From: Thermoleophilaceae bacterium
GTDB taxonomy: Bacteria; Actinomycetota; Thermoleophilia; Solirubrobacterales; Thermoleophilaceae
NCBI GenBank assembly: GCA_013812065.1
Contig: JACCUC010000329.1
Coordinates: 1 to 19,468, forward strand
DNA length: 19,468 nt
Direction: 5' to 3'
Below are positions 8,120-19,253 of the stretch, in pieces. Under the pieces are notes generated by a model. The model was not told the origin of the DNA, searched no databases, and saw only the letters and a list, made by a program, of their open reading frames with translations. Each line of letters starts with the position of its first letter. Position 1 is the first letter of the stretch. Both the position numbers and the translations under genes were made by a program.

Positions 8120-8200
8120 ATGCCGTACCTCGTCACGCCAGCCAACCGTATGAACGCCGCTCCCGGCGTCCGTTGGCGTGCCTATTTGCGATTTACCTAG
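8120..8200 (+). CDS. Small ORF upstream of aroF, candidate aromatic leader peptide
   Basis: A 26-codon ORF begins with ATG 8120, preceded by AAAGG with a 7-base gap, and ends at TAG 8198. Its last residues are RWRAYLRFT, so Trp19, Tyr22 and Phe25 come at even spacing. The codons there (TTG, TAT, TTT, CGA) are rare in this GC-rich window. A leader peptide gene, aroR, is known before aroF in Corynebacterium glutamicum, so control of this kind has precedent. The region 8165-8172 (GGCGTCCG) can pair with 8254-8261, while 8215-8221 can pair with 8268-8274; the two pairings exclude each other. Against it, a -10-like TAGGCT at 8297 would start the mRNA after this ORF. The remainder of the 8034-8328 spacer shows no other feature. 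Confidence 0.35.
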   Translation: MPYLVTPANRMNAAPGVRWRAYLRFT

Positions 8201-8296
8201 GCGTTCCGAGGGCGCGGCCGGCACGGTCGCATAGCTGAGCCCGCCCGAGCCCCCGGACGCCCCGCAACCGGCCGACCAGGCCACCGTACCCGCAGA

Positions 8297-8320
8297 TAGG
8301 CTGACCGAGGAGCAGAAAGG
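8297..8320 (+). promoter_or_regulatory. -10-like hexamer and ribosome binding site of aroF
   Basis: TAGGCT (8297-8302) fits TANNNT and would place the first transcribed base near 8310. AAAGG at 8316-8320 lies 8 bases before the ATG at 8329, a good Shine-Dalgarno distance that decides this start. No clear -35 element is seen. If this promoter is used alone, the upstream small ORF is not in the aroF mRNA. Confidence 0.4.
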
Positions 8321-8328
8321 CACCAAAG

Positions 8329-9354
8329 ATGATGATCGTGATGAAAGAGGGCGCGAGCCCGGAGCAGATCGACGCGGTGATCGCCCGCATCGAGTCCGTC
8401 GGCGCCAGGGCGCACCCCTCGCGCGGCGAGCTCGTGACCGTGATCGGGGCGATAGGAGACCGCGAGCACGTCGCCAACCTCGGACTCGAGGGCACCGAGG
8501 GCGTCGACCACCTGGTCCCGATCCTCAAGCCCTACAAGCTCGCCTCGAGCCAGTTCAAGAAGGGCGAGCGAACCGTGCTCGACGTCGACGGGCGCCGGAT
8601 CGGCGGCCCGCACTTCATGACGATCGCCGGACCGTGCACGGTCGAGTCGCGCGAGCAGCTGCTCGACACCGCGCACGTGGTCAACGACGCGGGGGGTCAG
8701 GCCCTTCGCGGCGGCGCTTACAAGCCGCGGACCTCGCCCTATTCCTTCCAGGGCCTCGCCGAGGCGGGGCTACGCCTGCTCGCCGAGGCCAAGGAGGAGA
8801 CCGGCCTGCCGATAGTCACCGAGGTCATGGACGCCCGCGACCTCGACCCCGTGCTCGAGGTCGCCGACGTGATCCAGCTCGGCGCCCGCAACATGCAGAA
8901 CTACACGCTGCTCACCGAGCTCGGCCGCGCGGGGCGCCCGGTGTTGCTCAAGCGCGGCCTGTCGGCGACGCTCGAGGAGCTGTTGATGGCCGCCGAGTAC
9001 ATCCTCAAGGAGGGCAACGAGGCGGTGATCCTCTGCGAGCGAGGCATCCGCACCTTCGAGACCGCCTACCGGTTCACGCTCGACCTGATGGCGGTCCCGG
9101 TGCTCAAGGACCTGTCTCACCTGCCTGTGGTCGTCGACCCCAGCCACGCCGCGGGCCGGCGCGACCTCGTGGGGCCGCTGTCGCTCGCGGCTGCCGCGGC
9201 GGGAGCCGACGGCGTCATCGTCGAGACCCACCCCGACCCCGAGCGGGCGATCTGCGACGGGCCCCAGGCCGTGCGCGCCGAGGAGTTCGGCGACTATCTG
9301 CGTCAGGTGGAGCAGGTAGCGGCGATCGCGGGCAAGGAGATGGCGCGGGTGTGA
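8329..9354 (+). CDS. aroF: 3-deoxy-7-phosphoheptulonate (DAHP) synthase, class I-beta
   Basis: A 341-residue enzyme condensing phosphoenolpyruvate and erythrose 4-phosphate to DAHP, the entry step of the shikimate pathway. Residues 1-70 (MMIVMKEGASPEQIDAVIAR onward) are a ferredoxin-like regulatory domain of the type found in the Thermotoga maritima enzyme, where it mediates feedback inhibition by tyrosine or phenylalanine. The catalytic barrel follows: AGPCTVESREQL, RGGAYKPRTSPYSFQG (PEP/E4P binding Lys-Pro-Arg), QLGARNMQNYTLL, LLKRGLSATLEE, VVVDPSHAAGRRDLV (metal His) and VIVETHPDPE. All expected motifs are present and the length is usual for the class. It starts at ATG 8329 with a proper ribosome binding site. 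It converges with vapC, leaving seven bases between the stop codons. Confidence 0.96.
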   Translation: MMIVMKEGASPEQIDAVIARIESVGARAHPSRGELVTVIGAIGDREHVANLGLEGTEGVDHLVPILKPYKLASSQFKKGERTVLDVDGRRIGGPHFMTIAGPCTVESREQLLDTAHVVNDAGGQALRGGAYKPRTSPYSFQGLAEAGLRLLAEAKEETGLPIVTEVMDARDLDPVLEVADVIQLGARNMQNYTLLTELGRAGRPVLLKRGLSATLEELLMAAEYILKEGNEAVILCERGIRTFETAYRFTLDLMAVPVLKDLSHLPVVVDPSHAAGRRDLVGPLSLAAAAAGADGVIVETHPDPERAICDGPQAVRAEEFGDYLRQVEQVAAIAGKEMARV

Positions 9355-9361
9355 TGCCGGG

Positions 9362-9760
9362 CTATGCGGGGAAGATCCGCAGCTCCGTGCAGCTCGCGAG
9401 GCGATCGAAGTCCGCATCGGCATGGAGGAGCGGGGCGCCCGTGCGCACGCACGGGGCGGCGATCAGGCAGTCGAGCGTCTTCCGTATGGTCACTCCAGCA
9501 CGCCTCGCGCGGCGATAGAGCTCGGCCGCGAGGACGAAGTCGTCGAGGCCGTCGAGACGCAGGATCGGAAAGGCGCGAAGATGCCGCTCGACGCGGCGTG
9601 CGTCGCGCTCGGAGGCGAGGCCTTGGAGTACCTCGGCCAGGACCACGTCGGTGAGCGCTACCGGCGCTCCGTCCTCGATCAGCGTCGCGGCCCGCTCGGC
9701 GCCCGGCGCCTCGTTGCCGCGAAGCAGATCGACCCACACGCTTGTGTCGACGACGATCAC
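9362..9760 (-). CDS. vapC: VapC-type PIN-domain ribonuclease toxin
   Basis: A 132-residue PIN-domain protein. The N-terminus MIVVDTSVWVDLLRG carries the first acidic residue (Asp5). Glu43 in VVLAEVLQGL, Asp97 in TIRKTLDCLIA and Asp115/Asp117 in HADADFDRLA complete the metal-binding acidic set that cleaves RNA. VapC toxins typically cut initiator tRNA, other tRNAs or the 23S sarcin-ricin loop; the target here cannot be told. The ATG at 9760 overlaps the stop of the upstream antitoxin gene by four bases, the usual antitoxin-first operon. The module lies on the strand opposite to aroF and gltB and is probably an independent insertion in the core block. The catalytic residues are intact, so the toxin should be active. 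Confidence 0.93.
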   Translation of the reverse strand: MIVVDTSVWVDLLRGNEAPGAERAATLIEDGAPVALTDVVLAEVLQGLASERDARRVERHLRAFPILRLDGLDDFVLAAELYRRARRAGVTIRKTLDCLIAAPCVRTGAPLLHADADFDRLASCTELRIFPA

Positions 9761-9954
9761 GAGCGCCCTCGCCGGCTCTGCTCGAGGTCGCCCTCCCAGC
9801 TCACCCGACCCCGCAGCTTGAGGATTCCGAGCTGATGGTGGCGGGCGACGAGCTCGCGCAGGGCGAGGTCGACCGCCTCTTTCTTCGTCGTCACCCCGGT
9901 CAGACGCAACGCCTCACCGAGCACCTCGTCGTCGATTTCGATATTGGTTCTCAT
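9757..9954 (-). CDS. vapB: VapB-type antitoxin
   Basis: A 65-residue protein. Residues 1-40 (MRTNIEIDDEVLGEALRLTG, then TTKKEAVDLALRELV) form a ribbon-helix-helix-like DNA-binding domain as in the VapB family; the C-terminal GILKLRGRVSWEGDLEQ is the segment that wraps the toxin. MRTNIxIDDEL is a very common start of this family, which favours ATG 9954 over the in-frame ATGs at 9960 and 9966. The start at 9954 is also exactly seven bases after TATGGT, matching a leaderless promoter. The gene would bind VapC, neutralise it and repress the operon. Confidence 0.9.
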   Translation of the reverse strand: MRTNIEIDDEVLGEALRLTGVTTKKEAVDLALRELVARHHQLGILKLRGRVSWEGDLEQSRRGRS

Positions 9955-9969
9955 ACACATAACCATACA
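9952..9969 (-). promoter_or_regulatory. vapBC promoter and candidate operator: tandem hexamers over the start codon
   Basis: On the plus strand three 6-base units follow each other: CATACA, CATAAC, CATACA. On the minus strand this contains TATGGT (9967-9962), seven bases, then the vapB ATG. The repeat therefore covers both the -10 and the translation start, where a ribbon-helix-helix VapB dimer could block expression. It is conspicuously AT-rich for this window. Confidence 0.45.
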
Positions 9970-10036
9970 CCTTCGGCTCGACCGGCATGCACTGACCGGA
10001 AGCGGTTCGACGCGGTGACGACAGCTCTGAAACCGG

Positions 10037-10086
10037 CCACCGACCACCTTCCGGACCGGTGGGCACGCGAAAATCTCATCCACCGG
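10037..10086. repeat. Three-part inverted repeat upstream of gltB
   Basis: CCACCG (10037-10042), CCGGTGG (10056-10062) and CCACCGG (10080-10086). The middle copy can pair with the left one (6 bp) or with the right one (7 bp, perfect). It lies upstream of the TACGGT hexamer at 10114, so as DNA it would be centred near -56, a place for an activator or repressor of gltBD. The rest of the 9970-10113 spacer shows nothing else. Confidence 0.4.
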
Positions 10087-10113
10087 GCCAAGCCCTTCCG
10101 GGGGAGACGCAGC

Positions 10114-10119
10114 TACGGT
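10114..10119 (+). promoter_or_regulatory. -10-like hexamer upstream of gltB
   Basis: TACGGT fits TANNNT and is followed by seven bases and an ATG at 10127 that opens a 23-codon ORF. There is no recognisable -35, which would fit an activator-dependent promoter. It is the best candidate I see for the gltBD transcript. Confidence 0.4.
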
Positions 10120-10126
10120 TGTCGCC

Positions 10127-10198
10127 ATGCGAGCTGGCGCACTCGGGCAGCTCTCGGTCGGCGACCGTGACGCGGCGGCGGGCACGGCCGGCGGCTGA
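10127..10198 (+). CDS. Possible leaderless short ORF preceding gltB
   Basis: A 23-residue ORF (MRAGALGQLSVGDRD, then Ala/Gly-rich) starts 7 bases after TACGGT and ends with TGA at 10196, 10 bases before the gltB GTG. It has no Shine-Dalgarno sequence. The stop lies next to the gltB ribosome binding site, so ribosomes ending here could restart on gltB. The composition is ordinary, and it may be a chance ORF. Confidence 0.25.
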   Translation: MRAGALGQLSVGDRDAAAGTAGG

Positions 10199-10208
10199 GG
10201 GGAGGACT

Positions 10209-14831
<4,623 letters not shown>

Positions 14832-14834
14832 GCG

Positions 14835-16253
14835 ATGGGACGCGTTCGGGGCTTCCTCGAGGTCCGGCGGGTCCCCGCGCCGGAACGCGACCCGCGCGAG
14901 CGTACGGCCGACTACGGCGAGATCTTCGAGCTCCTGCCCGAGGAGGAGCTGCGCCGGCAGGGCGGCCGGTGCATGGACTGCGGGATTCCGTTCTGCCAGG
15001 ACGGCTGCCCGCTCGGGAATCTGATCCCGGACTGGAACGACCTCGTGAGCCGAGGGCGCTGGCGTGAGGCGATCGACCAACTCCACGCCACCAACGACTT
15101 CCCCGAGCTGACCGGCTACATCTGCCCAGCGCCGTGCGAGGACGCGTGCGTGCTCGAGATCAACGACGACCCGGTCATGATCAAGCAGGTCGAGCTGTCG
15201 ATCGTCGAGCGGGCGTGGGAGGAGGGCTGGATCGTGCCGCGCCCGCCGCAGCGGCGCAGCGGACGCAGCGTGGCGGTGGTCGGCTCGGGTCCCGCCGGGA
15301 TGGCCGCGGCCGCCCAGCTCAACCGCCGTGGCCACCGGGTCACGATCCTCGAGCGCGACGAGGCGGCCGGCGGGCTCAACCGCTTCGGCGTGCCCGACCA
15401 CAAGCTCGAGAAGTGGATCATCGACCGTCGCCTGGCCGTCATGGCCGACGAGGGCATCGAGCTGCGCTGCGGGGTCGAAGTCGGCCGCGACCTCGATCCC
15501 GGCGAGCTGCGCGAGCGCTTCGACGCGGCCGTGGTCGCGGTCGGCGCGCGCGTTGCGCGCCCGCTCGAGATCCCCGGCGCCGAGCTCGGCGGCGTCCACT
15601 ACGCCATGGACTACCTCTACGACCGCAATCGGGCGGTGGCCGCGGGGGCGAACGGCTGGGTCCGCAACGGGCGCCCGGAGATCAGCGCCGCCGGGCGACG
15701 CGTCGTCGTGGTCGGCGCCGGCGACACGAGCGCCGACTGCATGTCGAACGCCCACCGCGAGGGCGCGGCGAGCGTGACCCAGCTCGACACCTATCCCGAG
15801 CCCGCCGGGGGCCGGCCGCGAGACCTCGCCGGGTGGCCGCGAACTCCGAAGCGCCTCCCGACCAACTACGCGCTCGAAGAGGGGGGTGAGCGCCGCTCGG
15901 GCGTGGCGGTCGTCGCTTTGAACGCACACGACGACGACTGCGTCGGGTCGGTCGAGGCCGTCGAGACCGACCCGGAGACCCGCGAGCCGCTGTCCGGAAC
16001 CGGGTTCACCCTTCCGGCCGACCTCGTCCTCGTGGCGATCGGCTTCACCGGCCCCGAGCCCGCGCTGCTCGACGCGCTCGGGCTCGAGCGCGACGGGCGC
16101 GGCAACGTGCGCGCCGAGGGCTACACGACTTCGGCTGCCGGCATCTTCTGCGCCGGCGACGCCCGCATCGGCCAGTCGCTCACCGTCACCGCCATCGACG
16201 AGGGACGCCGGTGCGCCCGGGCGGTCGACCGCTATCTGGAGGGTTCCGGCTAG
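14835..16253 (+). CDS. gltD: Glutamate synthase, small (beta) subunit
   Basis: A 472-residue flavoprotein that passes electrons from NADPH to GltB. The N-terminal Fe-S region is intact: CMDCGIPFCQDGCPLGNLIP at about 46-65 and CPAPCEDACVL at about 97-107, which together bind the two 4Fe-4S clusters. The FAD motif VAVVGSGPAGMAAAAQL lies near 148, and the NAD(P)H motif VVVVGAGDTSADC near 291. GIFCAGDARIGQSLTVTAIDEGR is the conserved C-terminal FAD segment. The motif GGLNRFGVPDHKLEK differs slightly from the usual GGLLxYGIPDFKL but is conservative. The ATG is 3 bases after the gltB stop, so the two form one operon. Its TAG stop overlaps the stop of the convergent ppc gene in the palindrome CTAG. 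Confidence 0.97.
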   Translation: MGRVRGFLEVRRVPAPERDPRERTADYGEIFELLPEEELRRQGGRCMDCGIPFCQDGCPLGNLIPDWNDLVSRGRWREAIDQLHATNDFPELTGYICPAPCEDACVLEINDDPVMIKQVELSIVERAWEEGWIVPRPPQRRSGRSVAVVGSGPAGMAAAAQLNRRGHRVTILERDEAAGGLNRFGVPDHKLEKWIIDRRLAVMADEGIELRCGVEVGRDLDPGELRERFDAAVVAVGARVARPLEIPGAELGGVHYAMDYLYDRNRAVAAGANGWVRNGRPEISAAGRRVVVVGAGDTSADCMSNAHREGAASVTQLDTYPEPAGGRPRDLAGWPRTPKRLPTNYALEEGGERRSGVAVVALNAHDDDCVGSVEAVETDPETREPLSGTGFTLPADLVLVAIGFTGPEPALLDALGLERDGRGNVRAEGYTTSAAGIFCAGDARIGQSLTVTAIDEGRRCARAVDRYLEGSG

Positions 16254-19042
16254 CCCGTGGTCCGCATCCCGCCGGCGACCCCGTTGATGGCGAGCAGGCC
16301 GGCCCGTTCGAGCTCCTCGTCGCCGGGCTCCTCGCTTTGGCGGCGCATGAGCTCGACCTGGACGCGGCTTAGCGCGTCGAGGTGGGGCGCTCGCCGCTGC
16401 AGCGACCGGGCGCTCCCGGGCTCGCGCTCGAGCAGGTGCGACTGCTCGGTCACCGCGAGCAGCTCGGACACGCTGCGCTCGAGCTCGCCGCGCACCCGTT
16501 CGAGGATGCGGGTGCGGATGTCGACGTCCCGGCACAGGCTCGCGTAGCGCTCGGCGACGCCCATGTCGACGAGCGCGAGCGCCTGCTCCGCGTTGTCGAG
16601 CAGCGTCGTGAAGAACGGCCACGTCCGGTACATCTCACGCAGGAGATCGAGCCCGCCCTCCCGGCGACCGGCGTCGAGCCCGGTCCCGATCCCGAACCAC
16701 CCCGGGACCAGGAGACGGGCCTGCGTCCACGAGAAGACCCACGGGATCGCGCGCAGGTCCTCGACGCCCCACGCGCCCGAGCGCTTGGCCGGCCGCGAGC
16801 CGAGCCGCGCGCGGCTCACCTGCTCGATCGGCGTGGCGGCGGAGAAGAAGTCGATGAAGCCGGGCTCCCCGGCGACGAGGTCCCGGTAGGCGCTCGCCGC
16901 GCGCCCGGCCATCAGCTCCATGAGCTCCTCGAAGCGCTGCTCGCGCTCGCGCGCGGGCCTCGGCACGGCCTCGGCGGTCGAGCGCAGGACGGCGCCCGTG
17001 AGCAGCTCGAGCTCGCGGTGGGCGATCTCGGCCAACGAGTACTTCGCCGATATCACCTCGCCCTGCTCGGTGACCTTGATGCCTCCCTCGACCGTGCCCG
17101 GGGGCTGGCCGAGCACTTCGAGATGGCTCGGGCCGCCGCCGCGCCCGATCGAGCCGCCGCGGCCGTGGAAGAAGAGGAAGCCGACGCCGGCCTCCCGGAA
17201 GACCCGCGCCAGCTCGATCTGCGCCTGCGCCACGGCCCATCGCGAGGCTACGTAGCCCACGTCCCTGTTCGAGTCCGAGTAGCCGACCATGACCTCCTGC
17301 TCGCCCCCGACGGCGTCGAGCGCCGCCCGGTAGGCCGGCTCGTCGAGGAGCCGGCCCATCGTCTCGGGCGCGCCCGCCAGCGTCTCGCCCGATTCGAGCA
17401 GCGGCACGAGCGCGAGCCGGGCGCCCGCGCCGCCGGGCCCGGCCAGCCCGGTCTCCTTCATGAGCAGGAGGACCTCGAGCACGTCGGAGGGAACGGCGGC
17501 GTGGGAGACGATGTAGGAACGCAGCGCCCCGCCGTGGCCCTGGTCGAGTAGACGGCAGAGGGTGTGGAAGGTCTCGATCGTGGCCTCGGCTTCGCTCGAG
17601 AGCCCCGATCCCCCGCCCCTGAGGAGCTTCGGAGGCTCGGCGATCTCGGCCGCGAGCACCCGTCGGCGCCGCTCCGGGTCGAGCCGCTCGTAGTCCTCCT
17701 CGACGCCCGCGCGACGGAGCAGCTCGGTGACGGCGCCGCGGTGGCGCGCTGAGTGCTCGCGCACGTCGAGGCGGGCGAAGTGGAAGCCGAACACCTCCAC
17801 GAGGCGAATCGTGTCGCGCAGCCGGCCGCCGGCGACGCTCGCCGCTCCCCCCGCGCGCAGGGAGCCCTCGATCGCCTCGAGCTCCTCGAGCAGCTCGGCC
17901 GGACTCGCGTAGCCCTCCGGCGCTCCCGCCGCGGTCGCGCGCAGGCGCTCGCCGGTGAGCCCGGTCGCGCGGCGGTAGGGCTCGTCGCGATGGACTTCCT
18001 CGAGCTCGGCCGCGCGCTCGGGAAAGCGGGAACGACCGGCGTCGAGGAGGCGCCGCAGGCCGGCGGGCTCGCCGCGGAGGCGCCCCGAGACCGACAGCTC
18101 GGCCCCGAGCCGCGCGACGCGGTCCGACAGGAGCTCGAGGCAGCGCGCGCGCATGAGCTCGAGGGCCTTGCGGGTCACCTCGGGCGTCACGTGCGGGTTG
18201 CCGTCCCGGTCGCCACCCATCCACGTCCCGAACGCGACGATCGGCGACACCCGCTCACCGCCGGGCGACCCCGAGCCCGAGGTCGCCTCCTCGAGCTCGC
18301 GGAGGAGGCGCGGCACGACCTCGGCGAGCACCGAGGCAAAGGTTAGGATGCCGTTGCGGACCTCGTCGAGGACGCTCGGCGCCCCGGAGCGGACGTCTTG
18401 GGACAGCCAGAGCTCCTCGACGGTCTCGACGAGGCGCCGGCGCGCGTCGGCGAGCTCGCCGGGGAGCGGCCCGCGTACGTCGAGCTCGCGCAGCACGGCG
18501 AAGCTGCGCGCCAGCTTGTCGACGGTCGTCCGCCGGCGCGGCTCGGTGGGGTGCGCGGTGAGGACGAGCCGCACGTCGCAGCGGACGAGCAGCTCCTCGA
18601 GCGCGCGACCCGACACGCCCTTCTCGCGTACCGCCTGGACTGCCTCGGCCAGCGAGCCTGGCCGCGGCTCGGGCGCCGCGGCGCGTTCCTCGCGCCGGAC
18701 GGTGCGCACGCGGTCGCTGTCCTCGGCGAGGTTCACGAGCTGGAACAGCCGCGTGACCGCGCGCGTGACCAGCTCGAGCTCACCGACCGAGGCACCGGCC
18801 AGGAGCCGGTCGAGCTCGCGTGCTCGATCGTCGGTGCCGAGCCCACCCTCGGCGAGCTCGCGCACGCGCGTGACGAGCGCGTGGGCTTCGTCACCCTCGG
18901 TGGCGCGGATTGCCTCTCCCAGGACGTCGTCGAGCAGGCGCAGGTCATCGTCCACCGAGCGCCCGCGTGGTCCGTCCCCGTCGGCGACCGGGGCATCTGC
19001 GCCCGCGGCGGTGCTGCCCGAGGAGGGGGCCGAGACGGTCAT
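16250..19042 (-). CDS. ppc: Phosphoenolpyruvate carboxylase
   Basis: A 930-residue enzyme making oxaloacetate from PEP and bicarbonate, refilling the TCA cycle for aspartate and glutamate synthesis. Conserved sites: TAHPTEPRRRT with catalytic His164; GTWMGGDRDGNPHVT; FFHGRGGSIGRGG with His626 and Arg628; QGEVISAKYS; and the C-terminal INGVAGGMRTTG. Two usual residues differ. The Lys in GYSDSxKD is Arg593 (AGG), and the Asn four... of the terminal RNTG motif, which binds the inhibitor aspartate in E. coli (Asn881), is Thr928. I chose ATG 19042; the frame is open to 19255 but that part is not family-like. There is no strong Shine-Dalgarno sequence, only AAGGA 15 bases upstream. The gene converges on gltD with four shared bases. 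Confidence 0.96.
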   Translation of the reverse strand: MTVSAPSSGSTAAGADAPVADGDGPRGRSVDDDLRLLDDVLGEAIRATEGDEAHALVTRVRELAEGGLGTDDRARELDRLLAGASVGELELVTRAVTRLFQLVNLAEDSDRVRTVRREERAAAPEPRPGSLAEAVQAVREKGVSGRALEELLVRCDVRLVLTAHPTEPRRRTTVDKLARSFAVLRELDVRGPLPGELADARRRLVETVEELWLSQDVRSGAPSVLDEVRNGILTFASVLAEVVPRLLRELEEATSGSGSPGGERVSPIVAFGTWMGGDRDGNPHVTPEVTRKALELMRARCLELLSDRVARLGAELSVSGRLRGEPAGLRRLLDAGRSRFPERAAELEEVHRDEPYRRATGLTGERLRATAAGAPEGYASPAELLEELEAIEGSLRAGGAASVAGGRLRDTIRLVEVFGFHFARLDVREHSARHRGAVTELLRRAGVEEDYERLDPERRRRVLAAEIAEPPKLLRGGGSGLSSEAEATIETFHTLCRLLDQGHGGALRSYIVSHAAVPSDVLEVLLLMKETGLAGPGGAGARLALVPLLESGETLAGAPETMGRLLDEPAYRAALDAVGGEQEVMVGYSDSNRDVGYVASRWAVAQAQIELARVFREAGVGFLFFHGRGGSIGRGGGPSHLEVLGQPPGTVEGGIKVTEQGEVISAKYSLAEIAHRELELLTGAVLRSTAEAVPRPAREREQRFEELMELMAGRAASAYRDLVAGEPGFIDFFSAATPIEQVSRARLGSRPAKRSGAWGVEDLRAIPWVFSWTQARLLVPGWFGIGTGLDAGRREGGLDLLREMYRTWPFFTTLLDNAEQALALVDMGVAERYASLCRDVDIRTRILERVRGELERSVSELLAVTEQSHLLEREPGSARSLQRRAPHLDALSRVQVELMRRQSEEPGDEELERAGLLAINGVAGGMRTTG

Positions 19043-19108
19043 CGCAGCACCGAGGTGTCCTTGGCGCCGCCGTCCCGCGAGGAGTTGACGCTCATCTCGA
19101 CCGTGGAG

Positions 19109-19114
19109 ATTATC
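19109..19114 (-). promoter_or_regulatory. -10-like GATAAT upstream of ppc
   Basis: On the minus strand GATAAT matches the -10 consensus in five of six positions and lies 66 bases before the ppc ATG. No -35 is recognisable at the proper distance. The 211-base ppc-tyrA spacer (19043-19253) is divergent, so both promoters must lie here; apart from this and the tyrA hexamer I see nothing definite in it. Confidence 0.3.
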
Positions 19115-19240
19115 GCGAGCAGGGCTGGCACGGCCCGCGGCCAGCGCCCTCGTACCTTCGGCGAAAGTCGCCCGATCTGGCTTGGCCGCGAAGGTCCGCC
19201 GGGGGTCTGAGTCGTTCCGGGTGCCCCGGGCAGGGTGAGG

Positions 19241-19246
19241 TAGCTT
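19241..19246 (+). promoter_or_regulatory. -10-like hexamer of tyrA, leaderless arrangement
   Basis: TAGCTT fits TANNNT and is followed by exactly seven bases (GCGAGCC) and the tyrA ATG, so transcription would start on or beside the A of the start codon. No Shine-Dalgarno sequence is present at a usable distance, in agreement. Confidence 0.5.
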
Positions 19247-19253
19247 GCGAGCC

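Noticed and set aside
8034..8328. T-box or riboswitch before aroF
   Set aside because: I found no T-box core sequence or known aptamer motif; only the small ORF and GC-rich pairings are visible.
10059..10208. Upstream extension of gltB
   Set aside because: The GltB propeptide before Cys18 starts at GTG 10209 with a strong ribosome binding site; the upstream translation is not family sequence.
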